64,000 nucleotides of DNA from Diphasiastrum complanatum (lineage: Eukaryota > Streptophyta > Lycopodiopsida > Lycopodiales > Lycopodiaceae), in the NCBI GenBank assembly GCA_029204225.1, contig CM055095.1, positions 40,542,141 through 40,606,140 on the forward strand. The letters are read 5' to 3'. How positions within the stretch are numbered: position 1 is the stretch's first letter; every line of letters starts with the position of its first letter. Of the stretch, positions 55,381 through 64,000 are shown piece after piece. The position numbers and the translations under genes are program-made. The notes under the pieces are model-generated. The model was not told the origin of the DNA. It made no database searches and was given only the letters and a program-made list of their open reading frames with translations.

Positions 55381-55930
55381 CTTGGCAAATTGAGGCCAAT
55401 ATGCATTTTAGACTTAGAGATAAACATTTCAAAGTTATTTTAGTCCAAATGTTTTTGAATTACCACTTTTGAAAATGTGGGAAATGTAGTAGGTCGAGTT
55501 TGGACACGTTCAAATTTGAATGTTAGGGTTTTTGATCTAGAAGTTTCTATGGAGGGAAACTAAGATTCAAAATAGGCATGGACCTGCTATAAATAGATGT
55601 ACACACGTGGGAAGAGATACATTCTCTCTCTCTCTCTACTCTCATTCATGCTTATACACGAGATCTCTTTGTGGTTCCATACTCATTGGTGCACATTGGT
55701 GTTGATATCTTAACTTTTTGTGTGTAGAGTCAATATGTTTGATGTACACGTGTGAAATACAGTAGCTTATTGGTTTTGTATGGACAACAACAGTACTTTA
55801 TCATTCATATCTGATTTTGTCAAGTTCTATTAGAGTTTGAAGCTTCTATGCATTGATAGAGCTAGTTTTCTACATTTTCAATGGTGCTAGATGTGCTATC
55901 TTAAGTAATCAAAGATCCTAGAGTTATTTT
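55381..55930 (+). repeat. Diverged solo LTR of the Copia B family
   Basis: Shares with 14500-15168, in order: acttggcaaattgaggcca, ttttagtccaaatg, a TATA word (gctataaatagatgt), a short CT run, ctcattcatgcttataca, tgatatctt, cacgtgtgaaatacagta and tattttggatctt. No coding sequence adjoins it. The CT run is only about 20 bp here. Confidence 0.85.
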
Positions 55931-55939
55931 GGATCTTAA
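55931..55939. repeat. 9-bp target duplication GGATCTTAA, left copy
   Basis: Repeated at 56118-56126 on the other side of a 178-bp insert. The same ggatctta occurs unsplit at 15161-15168 in the related LTR, showing the pre-insertion state. Confidence 0.85.
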
Positions 55940-56117
55940 CAAGGTTACAAGCCGATTTGAACCGGGCCGATTCGACCGATCCGGTTCATTGAACCGAATT
56001 TTTTTTTTCCAAAACGTTTTTTTTGGCTTTTTGGGTTTTTTTTTTTTTCTTTTTAAAATCTTATTCAAACTGGCTCCGAATGGTTTGAACGGTTCGAACC
56101 GCGATTCGTGCAACTAT
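55940..56117. mobile_element. 178-bp hAT-like MITE
   Basis: Flanked by GGATCTTAA duplications (8-9 bp is typical for hAT). Ends are related imperfect inverted repeats: caaggttacaagccgatttgaa on the left against atagttgcacgaatcgcggttcgaacc read from the right. Further inward ggttcattgaacc is itself palindromic. Centre is T-rich on the plus strand. No coding capacity. Confidence 0.75.
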
Positions 56118-56126
56118 GGATCTTAA
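56118..56126. repeat. 9-bp target duplication GGATCTTAA, right copy
   Basis: Identical to 55931-55939. Confidence 0.85.
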
Positions 56127-56259
56127 TGGTCTGAAATTCTTCACAAAAAGTGCATACTCATGACTCAAAATGTACAAATTACCTTCTCTGTTTGCAGAGA
56201 GTATTTGATTACTATCTTTATCGAATACAATATTTCCTCGAAATGCGTTTCGAACATTG
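56127..56259 (-). pseudogene. Copia R protease C-terminal fragment (left of hAT)
   Basis: Minus strand: FRGNIVFDKDSNQILSANRE, GNLYILSHEYALFVKNF, the end of a Copia protease/pre-integrase segment. The preceding part of a Copia protease in the same orientation lies at 60194-60660, on the other side of the hAT element. Confidence 0.65.
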
Positions 56260-56410
56260 AAACGCATTCAAAATGGGACGTACGAAACGACCCTGTTTCG
56301 AAACGACGTTTCATTGCTCGAAACGACTGTTGAAAAAACGCAAAGTTTTTTGCGATACAGTGCGGGCCCGAGAGGTGGCTGTTTTCACTTTTGGCACTAA
56401 AGAAAAACCC

Positions 56411-56411
<1 letters not shown>

Positions 56412-56494
<83 letters not shown>
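56412..56494 (+). repeat. (GA)n microsatellite
   Basis: About 80 bp of uninterrupted GA, near the left end of the hAT element. Confidence 0.95.
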
Positions 56495-56499
<5 letters not shown>

Positions 56500-56836
56500 T
56501 TACTATCTAGACAAATCATGATTCATGGTACATACTAGACTCCTTCTCATTCACCATCTTCCCCATGGCAACACAATTGGACGCGTTGTCCGTGACAACC
56601 TACATTGGAATTCCGACAAAGGTCGAATCATAACTCATGAACATTCACCATTGAGCATTCCGGAAGCAAATGCAAATGCAAATTGCAAATGTAAATGGCA
56701 AGTGCAAATTGCAACGTTCAAAACAATAATCACGATTCACAAAATGTAAGTTGTAACTTACTAAGTTCTAACTTCAAAGCTGAGAGCTCAATGTTGAAAG
56801 TTTCAAAGTTGAAACTTGAAAGTGGCAAGTGCATAC

Positions 56837-57038
56837 CTGGACAACATTCTCTTTTCCGACCTCCTCAATGGCCTGTGAGATGTACTCAAACAATCTCCTG
56901 CCATCCAATGCCCTGCTTGGCTCCGACGTATCAATGGATCTCAAAAACATGGTGCCCATGCAAGAAGACACCAATATATTCACAAGGTGGCGCTTCCTTG
57001 CATCGGTCCAACCATCTGATATTATAGTGCATCCAAAC
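56837..57038 (-). pseudogene. hAT transposase exon, DUF659-type
   Basis: Minus strand between an AG acceptor (57039-57040) and a GT donor (56835-56836): FGCTIISDGWTDARKRHLVN, ILVSSCMGTMFLRSIDTSEP and RLFEYISQAIEEVGKENVVQ. SDGWTD and the following strand are hallmarks of the RNase H-like DUF659 segment of plant hAT transposases. No internal stop. Exons after it in the same direction (hAT dimerisation domain) are not found. Confidence 0.88.
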
Positions 57039-57195
57039 CTAAAACATTCTACAACACTTTCAAGTTTCAACTAACTAAATTGCAATTTGCAAATTTGGAG
57101 ATTGAATGTTCAAAGTTAGAAACTTGAAAATACTAATTTCTAAAGTAGTAAGTGGCAAGTGCAAAGGTTTTGAAGATGTAAGGTTACAAGTATAC

Positions 57196-57631
57196 CTCGC
57201 CCATGACTTCCTAATGGGCAATAGGTCAGCATCCACGGACTGCCGCTTAGCATCTAGCTCTCTCATCCTCAACTGCTCCATGGTCGGGCTCTCCCACTCA
57301 ACACCGATACGAGATACTGCTCGCATCATATCCCTCCATGCAGGGGTCTGTGCCACATGAAAAGGGAGGTCACACAAGTAAAAGCACCTCCTAACAGCAA
57401 TAGCAGCTGCATCCCTATGCGACTGCTGGAAGGCTGCCACAAAAACATCCCTGCCTCTCACATGTCCTCGATCCCGTCCCCTAACAGTGCTACCAATAGC
57501 ACTACTGCCGACTTCACCAACTGGCACTGCAGGAGTCTCTCCAGAAGAAGAAGGTGGAATGGATGCTGCAGCGGAGCTAGTGCCGGCTATAGGTGCCGGC
57601 TGTGATGGGGAATCTCGGCGCTCTGCCGCAC
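57196..57631 (-). pseudogene. hAT transposase exon, linker and pre-DUF659
   Basis: Minus strand with AG acceptor (57632) and GT donor (57195): a Pro/Ser/Ala-rich start (SSAAASIPPSSSGETPAVPV), GRDRGHVRGRDVFVAAFQQS, then CFYLCDLPFHVAQTPAWRDM, MRAVSRIGVEWESPTMEQLR and LLPIRKSWAR. Open over 145 codons. Same domain as 53955-54170. Joins in order to the DUF659 exon at left and the BED exon at right. Confidence 0.85.
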
Positions 57632-57834
57632 CTGTAACAATAACATTGGTGTTACTAGTTACGCAGCAGTCTTTAGGTAAGAAATTATAGTCAGTGAGAG
57701 AGCTCAGAGAACTGTCACTAATTACTCATTAGTAATCAAAGTTTAAAGTTATAGACTGAACTTTTAAGTTTTAGCTTAGATCAAATTTCAAATTTTCAAT
57801 CGATGTCATTGATCAGACAAGATTCAAGAATCAC

Positions 57835-57960
57835 CTGTGCCTGAAGTAGTAGCAGGAGAGTCGTCCCTGATCCCGAGCAAGTCCACTTCTTCGTGCCTGA
57901 TGTGCCATAACCTGAATTAAGGGTGACGTGATCCCATAAGGGATCCCGCTGTCTGGGCAT
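57835..57960 (-). pseudogene. hAT transposase first exon (partial BED finger)
   Basis: ATG 57960: MPRQRDPLWDHVTLNSGYGT, SGTKKWTCSGSGTTLLLLL, then a GT donor after 42 codons. The start of the BED finger (RDPLWDHV, KWTC) is clear, but the second Cys and the His residues are missing, unlike 54840-55070. Confidence 0.75.
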
Positions 57961-58083
57961 TGCTAATAGCTATCTAGTGTCAACAAAACAATAACTGTAT
58001 TAAATTCAAACTGCAAATTAAAAACTCATCCTAAATTCTAATTTCTAAAACGGTAAACCTATGCTCTAAGTTCTAACCTCAAT

Positions 58084-58356
58084 CTGTCTCTATCCTCTCT
58101 CTCTCTAGACTCTCTCTCTCTCAATCTCACACACACACGTCACGACTCACACACACACACCACACAGTGCACACACACAAACACACAAACACAAACACTC
58201 CCTCTCTTTCACACACACACACACAAACACACAAACACTCCCTCTCTTTCACACACACACACAAACACAATGCACACAAACACTCCCTCTCTTTCACACA
58301 CACACACACAAACACACAAACACTCCCTCTCTTTCACACACACACACACACACACT

Positions 58357-58395
<39 letters not shown>
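58084..58395 (+). repeat. CT/CA microsatellite cluster
   Basis: Compound array: CT runs, then (CA)n blocks alternating with cactccctctctttcacac four times (about 58195-58345), then (CT)n. His-Thr and Leu-Cys ORFs across it are artefacts. Confidence 0.93.
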
Positions 58396-58396
<1 letters not shown>

Positions 58397-58527
58397 AAGT
58401 TAGAACCTTCAGGCTTCAACTTTCAACTTTCAACGTTTACATTTCAAATTTGCTATTTTTTTTAAATCGTTTACTAGTACTTACTATTGAGAATCGAAAT
58501 CTTGGTTTAATTTCAATTTTCGTAGGT

Positions 58528-58660
58528 TAATCCCGATGAGATCGATGTGGCAAAGGTTCTGGACTTGCCACCAAGGTCACAAGAGGAGGAGGATGATGAG
58601 AAACGAAATGGTGATGGGTTGTCGCGAATCTTTTGCGAAACTGTCGCGAAAACGAAGCAG
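58528..58660 (+). pseudogene. Possible hAT C-terminal exon (acidic)
   Basis: After a TAG acceptor-like site the plus strand reads NPDEIDVAKVLDLPPRSQEE, then EDDEKRNGDG. Plant hAT transposases carry similar acidic tails after the dimerisation domain. Assignment rests on composition and position only. Confidence 0.4.
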
Positions 58661-59124
58661 ACGCGATTCTCTTGCGACTCAGATGGAGTTCAGATGTGGT
58701 CACTAGACACTACCAGCTTCATCACTCCTACAGTCCTCCAGAATGTAGTCAGACACTGCTGATCTACGTTTATAAATTAATGCAGCATTCAACAAATTCA
58801 ACCAATGTGCGGATTTTGAAATGAATGGGAGAATCAGACACACAAATAACAGCAGAAACATTTGCATTCGAGATCATACAACATAAAAGAAGACATGTGC
58901 ACGATGGCTACAAGATCATCTATTGTTTTTCTTTGATTCTTCAAGCACTGCATGGAGATCCACGCAGTGCGTTGGCGTGAGAGAAATACAGTTCTCTCAC
59001 GAGTGGATGTCTCGCTTACTAGCGGACTTGTAAATTATAAGTTAAAACTTAAAAGTAATATGACATGTCGAGACTCGAGCCTAAGTCCTGATTCCAATTT
59101 CCTTGTGTGCATTGCGCAGGGCCT

Positions 59125-59364
59125 ACCACTCGAGCTATAGCACGCAGGACCAGGAGCGCAGGAGAGGGCCCGAGCCATGCAACAGTCTCAGACACCTCTG
59201 AGAGTCCCTCTAGCTCTGACTCAGATGAGGAATCCGCCACCGAGGGTGAGGGATCGGATGAGGAGGATGAGGGTGACTCTGATGATGGGGAAGATGACAT
59301 TGAGCCTGAGGACATGCCAGTGCCTCCACGACGACAGCGTCCGAGGCGGGCAGCTAGAGGCTAG
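59125..59364 (+). pseudogene. Possible last exon of a hAT transposase (acidic, Arg-rich end)
   Basis: Following an AG acceptor (GCGCAG) the plus strand is open to a stop: GPTTRAIARRTRSAGEGPSH, SESPSSSDSDEESATEGEGS, DEEDEGDSDDGEDDIEPEDM and PPRRQRPRRAARG. Acidic low-complexity tails with GPTTRAxAR starts are common last exons in such transposases, but I cannot exclude an unrelated acidic protein. A run of about 18 G at 59379-59397 follows the stop. Confidence 0.45.
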
Positions 59365-59589
59365 AGCCTGGATGGGCATTGGGGGGGGGGGGGGGGGCAC
59401 TCACTGCTCAGTACTCACTGCTCAACATAGATGATAGTTATTAGTGGCATACTCTAGGCTTTGGCATAGTAGTTATACATATTACTGTTTACATATTACA
59501 GTTGACTTCAGACTCATGGGGCCTCAGGCTTGAGCCTTGAGGGCCGAGGCCACGCTTGACACTCTTGTTATTTATGCAGCATGATAGCA

Positions 59590-59850
59590 TCATTGCTTTT
59601 ACTTTAAACTTTAAAGTTTAAACTTTTGACTCTTGAATTGTAATTTGTGATTCACTGATTTGTAAATTGTTACTAGTTAGAACTTACTACTTACTACTTA
59701 GAAGTTAGAACTTAGTGCCAACTTGAAGTTACTTCCAAGTTAGTGGTCAGTGCATTGTAATTTGTAATTTGTAAGTTGTAACTTGTAACTTGTAAGTACT
59801 AAGTACTAAGTAGTAAGTTGAAAGTTCTATTATTAGTTTGTAACTTTACT
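59590..59850. repeat. Degenerate word repeat (aagttgtaactt / tactaagta)
   Basis: Dense degenerate repetition of ttgtaa, aagtt, tactaagta and taacttgtaa words. Similar texture is found in the other non-coding parts of the hAT elements (56640-56830, 57050-57190, 55150-55270). Confidence 0.7.
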
Positions 59851-60193
59851 GTTTACAATTTTTGGAAGTTCTTGGATGTTTGAAAATTGAGACTGTATGA
59901 TGAATGATGACAATATCAATAATTGACTGAGGAAAGTGTCAAGTGACCGTAGTCATGACTCATCAGTCATGAGTTACGACTCACCATACTACAGCTTCTC
60001 CTCTTGAATTGCATTCTCTAGAGCATTCTCATGAAATTGGATGTATCTACTTGTTACCGAACTGTCTACGACATGTGTAAACCCTCAAAAACACATTCAA
60101 AAACAAAAAAAAAACCTAAAAATAAAATCCCGTTTCGAACCAAAACCAGTCGTTTCAAACGCGTTTCGAAACGACGTATGAAACGAGCCCCTG

Positions 60194-60660
60194 AAACATT
60201 GATCGAATATGGTACATTGCTTTGAATTGAACAAAGCTCTACAGCCCTGATCTATGATCTTGCTAATAGAAAATAAATTCTTTGTCAGTTTGGATACGTA
60301 AAGTACATCATTAAGCAATGTCGAGTTACCATTTGGAAGATGAAGGCGTAGAGAACCTTGGCCTTCAATCTGATGTGTACTTGAGTCACTGAAGTAAATG
60401 TACTTCGAATCTTCTAGTGTGAGTTCTTCGAATAGGAATTTACATGGAGTCATGTGCTGAGAAGCACCAGAATCTCTACTTTTTTCATCTTGTACCATCA
60501 GCAGTGTCAGGCCTTCATGAGAGGTTTTGGCAGAATCAGATCCTCCATCCTGCTGCTGCATCTTCTTCTTTGCTTTGTTGTGCTTCAGAACTCGACAGTC
60601 CTTGATGTCGTGGTTGGTTCTTTTGCAGTACTTGCAAAAGAGTTTGGTTTTCAGCTATCA
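60194..60660 (-). pseudogene. Copia R zinc knuckle and protease
   Basis: Minus strand from 60660: an intact knuckle CKYCKRTNHDIKDC, KHNKAKKKMQQQDGGSDSAK, the protease site RDSGASQHMTPCKF, IEGQGSLRLHLPNGNSTLLN and VLYVSKLTKNLFSISKIIDQ, then GCRALFNSKQCTIFDQ where the hAT element begins. Open for about 120 codons. The protease motif is intact. Gag N-terminus is absent to the right. Confidence 0.87.
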
Positions 60661-61082
60661 ATTGCACAATTCACAAAACATAGAACACAACCCACTAACC
60701 TAAACCCTCTCCCAATGAAACCATGGCAAATTTTTTTACACCAATGGCAAATGCACATTCTCTCTCTCTCTCTCTCTCTCTCTCATGAATGATACTCAAC
60801 TACATTTCGTTCGTCTATTTGTGCTATGTTGGGTATTATCTAAGTCATCTAAACCATGAGTCTTGTACTCCAAAATGTTTTTGAATTAAAAAACTTCCCA
60901 ACAAACTCTACCTCCATTTTCGACGGTCATGATTTCCCCTATTACATCCTACGGATGAGAGTGGTCACCTCCTCCACAAGGAAGGTGAGGAGCTACGCTA
61001 TATAAGAATGAGTTATGTCCACATCTTCTCCACTCCTCCTCCTCCTCCTCTCTTTCATGCTTTCTTATGATCTTTGATCAGT
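60661..61082 (+). promoter_or_regulatory. Possible LTR/promoter with TATA box and TC-rich start region
   Basis: Contains gctatataagaatg (about 60994-61007), followed by a tcctcctcctcctc stretch, then ...tgatca and TGGCGCCCATC at 61082. TGGCGCC is the start of primer sites used by some LTR elements (other than tRNA-Met). It could equally be an ordinary core promoter. A 27-bp CT run lies at 60758-60784. Confidence 0.4.
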
Positions 61083-62585
61083 GGCGCCCATCTACGATCA
61101 AATTTCCAGCACAATCACACATTCCGGTATGTGAAGCTTCATCATACATTTACGTTTACTTTGCTGTTTGCTAGTATACATGATATAAGCTTGATTAATA
61201 GTAGGTTTCTTCACTATTTATGGTTGAAGGAGGGCGCTGGATCGCGATCCACAAACTATCATTTTAGTTTTGAATATGTATCCTTTGGTTAGTAAAGGAA
61301 TGCACACCTTTGCAAATGATTGATGGCTGTCAAAATGCTTTTCCACAGCTTATATGAATGCACTTTTGCTTGTTTTAATAGCAGTTGGTGGGTGTATGTG
61401 AAGAAAAGCAAATTTTTTTTGATGTATCAGCGCGCTGGGGTAGCGCTGGCAGCACGCTCCTCTTGGCTGTTTCTGGTCTGAAAAGTAGCTTAAGCAGTCA
61501 TATATATGCTTGAATGTTGATATGTACACGCTGTTGGACAGCGATGCACTGGTTTACATATTGTTGGATCAATACGATATCCTCTCATACATATGTGAAC
61601 TTCAAACAAAGACCTCCATCGCTGGTTGGACAGCGATGGGCTGTTGCGGAATGATGATGCTCAGAATAACTTAAAACAATGAGCCCAGGACCCTAGTAAT
61701 GTTGATTTCACGGACTACTTGAGCCTAACACAACTAGGAATGAAACATGCAATATGAAATCTTGACATGGACATGCATGTAGAAATAAAAAAACAGCAAG
61801 TAACGGATCCCAAATTTTGATCCTAGGCAGTGCCCAATCAACAATGATTAGTGGGCTGTTCTGGCTCCAAACATGCAATCAATGATAGTAGTAGTATGGC
61901 TGGTAGCGCCCTCCTCCTACAAGCAATTTGCACTTGATTTTACCAAAATTGGATGAGTAATGATGGAGATCCACCAGAAATTAGATATGTCCCTACAGCG
62001 AGTTCCTACACAAGGAAAAATGAAGAATGGAGCAAGAAGACACAAAACACAATGAAGATGGAAGTAAGTTTCAGATCCCTCTCTCTCCATCTCGTGGTAG
62101 TAGAGTGATTTCCTCTATTAAATAGACTTTGTGAATGTACAATGGTTGGCATGCAAATGCCAAGTGTCTAATTCCTATGCATGCATTTGCATGCCACTTG
62201 CATGTCACATGCATGCCACATCTAATGTTAATAAGTGAATCTAACTAGTACTCCCCCATGTACATGTGCATGGGGGTCTACCAAACTCAAGTGGAGTCAT
62301 AGGCATCATCATGCAAGAATTTCGAACCATCGAACCGTGGTCCGATGCACAACTATGATACTATAATCTATCTAGACTATCAAACAACACTTGGTTTGCC
62401 TTTAACAAAAGGTTAGGAATAAACCAAGCCAAAAAAAAAAAAAACCTTAAAAATGTTTCGCCGTTCTTTCTATTAGGAATTAATGGTTAATTAATTGATT
62501 GTAGAGGCCAGCCTACGTGCTAGAAGACCTCTATTTTTAGTATAGCTACTATCTATTTTTAGTGTAGGTACCTAAGTTGGTAAGC
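61083..62585. other. Unassigned
   Basis: No coding motif. Noted: the word cgctgg...agcgatg recurs near 61540 and 61620; repeated gcatgc/catgcca words at 62130-62225; and an inverted repeat CCCCCATG ... CATGGGGG at 62252-62275. Might contain the LTR of Copia S. Confidence 0.35.
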
Positions 62586-63165
62586 TGAGGAAAGTACTTC
62601 TGAGGGCGGCAGTACTTGTTGCAGGTGACTTCTGAGGGCAGACATGTTTTGTTGCAGGTTTACTTGAGGCAGTTTCTAGGACAGAGGTATTACTTGAGGG
62701 TGGTAGTATCTAAAAAGGCAGATCTGTTGCAGGCAGTTTTCAAGACAAAAGTATTACCTGAGGGCGACAATATTTGAGAAGGCAGCATCTGGCGCAGGTA
62801 GGCAGCAACTGGTGCAGGTCATATCTGCAGCAAAGGTGGCAACAACTGAGATCAGTGTTATCTGGGACAGGCAACAATCAGATAGGTTTTATTTGAGGGC
62901 GGCAAAATCTGGACAGGTCAGATCAGAATCAGACAGGTTCTATCTGAGACAGTTAGCAATCAGATAGGTGTTATCTGAGGGCAGTAGAACCTGGACAGGT
63001 CAGAACCAGACAGGTTCTATCTGGTACAGGCATAGATAAGATAGGTGTTATCTGAGGGAGGTCAAATCAAATTCAGGTCAGAACCAGACAGGTTCTATTT
63101 GGGACAACAGACATGCAAATATGAGGCAGGTAGTATCTGGACAGGTGCTATCCAAAGAAGGCGAC
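62586..63165 (+). repeat. Degenerate tandem array upstream of Copia S gag
   Basis: Many variants of cagataggtgttatctgaggg and cagaccaggttctatctg-type words at roughly 60-75 bp spacing, G-rich on the plus strand. Inner words such as ATAGGTGTTATCT are near-palindromic. Located in the leader position of the Copia S element. Confidence 0.75.
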
Positions 63166-63245
63166 AATTAATTGTTTGTTGCATGCAATCATATTCCTAG
63201 TAGAAATCCTATCATTTTTTTGTACGACAAAGATGGAGAGTCTGC

Positions 63246-64000
63246 ATGAGTCTGTTTTACCGGAGTCTAAGCAAGTTAGATGGATCTAACTACAGCTTGT
63301 GGAAGTTCAAACTTCAAAATATACTTCAGGACAAAGATTATTGGGAAATTGTCATGGGACAAGAGGTGATGGCTCACGGTCTCAATGATCAAGATAGAAG
63401 GACATTTGAGAAGCAGGTTCAACGTGTGCATCATATCATCAACTTATCCGTGAAGGATAAGGTTATTCCTCTGATCAGGAATGCAGTCGGGCCTAAGGAT
63501 GCATGGGATATTCTTAGGAATACATATGAAACGATGAGTAAATCTCGAGCTTTGTCCTTGAATAATAAACTTCATACCTTGAAAATGGAATCAGAAGAAT
63601 CTATTACGGATTTTATTACCAGGGTGAAGGATCCTAAGAGATCAGTTGTCTTCTATAGGGGAAATTGTACTTGACAATACTCTTGTACAAATTGTTTTGA
63701 ATAGCTTACCATTTCGATATCAAAACTTTGTTATGACACTGAGTTTCAGGGAGAGATCGTCGACATTCGATGACCTGAATGGTTTGCTACTTCAAGAAGA
63801 GTTACGAAGACAAAACTTGATGTCTGGGGAAAATTTCAAGGAGCTGGGTTTCTTTACCAAGAATCAAGGTAAGAAGGGCAAGAAGAAAGGAGGTAAAAAG
63901 GCAGGAAGGCAAGGACAATACGAAAAAAGGAGATAGTTCCAAATCCAATCCAAAGAGAAATGGGAATTGTAACTTTTGTGGTAAATATGGTCATTTTGCG
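63246..64000 (+). pseudogene. Copia S gag (runs off the window)
   Basis: Likely begins near ATG 63234 (MESLHES, one frame away) and is clear from LSKLDGSNYSLWKFKLQNIL, KDYWEIVMGQEVMAHGLNDQ, HIINLSVKDKVIPLIRNAVG, PKDAWDILRNTYETMSKSRA and NKLHTLKMESEESITDFITR. One extra C at about 63630 shifts the frame; the second part (63646-63936) reads NTLVQIVLNSLPFRYQNFVM, SSTFDDLNGLLLQEELRRQN and a Lys-rich segment. A zinc knuckle NCNFCGKYGHFA starts at the very end of the window. Pol would lie beyond it. Confidence 0.9.

Larger units (their letters stand above)
56260..60193. mobile_element. Rearranged hAT element
   Basis: Right terminus reads CAGGGGCTCGTTTCATACG on the minus strand, hAT-like, with nested GTTTCGAAACG words; related words (gtttcgaaacgacg) occur at 56290-56320 near the left edge. 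Flanking octamers gaacattg (56252-56259) and aaacattg (60194-60201) match at 7 of 8. Inside, BED and DUF659 transposase exons are on the minus strand (57960-56837), and acidic C-terminal-like exons on the plus strand (58528-59364). The left terminus itself is not a clean CAGGG end. Confidence 0.6.

Noticed and set aside
58127-58530. Cys/Val-rich and His-Thr-rich ORFs
   Set aside because: Products of the CA/CT microsatellite cluster; no non-repeat coding content.

Overview
The window is nuclear DNA of a land plant, probably a vascular plant with a large, repeat-rich genome. This follows from interrupted genes with GT-AG introns, a secreted plant-type pectate lyase, a plant-like replication factor C subunit, Ty1/Copia and Ty3/Gypsy chromovirus LTR retrotransposons primed by initiator tRNA-Met, plant hAT transposase exons and long (CT/GA)n runs. 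Nothing prokaryotic or organellar is seen. Species cannot be named; a fern, gymnosperm or similar large genome is only a guess.

Only two host loci are recognised. One is an apparently intact five-exon pectate lyase on the minus strand (28995-31953, 435 residues). The other is the first two exons of a clamp-loader (RFC) subunit on the plus strand (52952-53539); its remaining exons are not in the window. Almost everything else is nested, decayed transposable-element sequence, named here A to S for convenience.

Layout. 1-4.1 kb: Copia tail and deleted Gypsy A (minus). 4.1-15.2 kb: Copia A and Copia B (plus); Copia B is split by a Gypsy F insertion (7759-13805, minus) with paired LTRs, PBS and a GACCT target duplication. 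15.2-26.5 kb: Gypsy G (minus) carrying a nested Copia C, the whole scrambled by one ~2.3 kb inversion (about 18266-20540); undoing it restores both elements and pairs a GTATT target duplication. 26.5-28.9 kb: possible CACTA terminus and two unidentified ORFs. 29-32 kb: pectate lyase. 33.4-36.1 kb: Copia H. 37.5-37.8 kb: 89-bp tandem repeat. 37.9-41.3 kb: Copia I and J (plus). 41.3-45.1 kb: Copia K (minus) split by a solo LTR. 46.4-50.4 kb: LTR fragment, unidentified coiled-coil-like ORFs, and an LTR next to an unassigned ORF. 50.8-52.3 kb: Copia M and L pieces. 52.9-53.5 kb: RFC exons. 53.9-60.2 kb: hAT fragments, a Gypsy end, an old LTR with a 178-bp MITE, and a rearranged hAT inside a Copia protease. 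60.2-64 kb: Copia R, a possible LTR/promoter, degenerate repeats, and Copia S gag running off the end.

The elements do not form a pathway. Their value is historical: several target duplications and reading-frame phases let the order of insertion, deletion and inversion be read directly. I found no clear evidence for a new biochemical system; the best oddities are the reconstructible inversion, the integrase-less Gypsy F, the hAT with opposed exon sets, and the unassigned ORF beside the 49 kb LTR.
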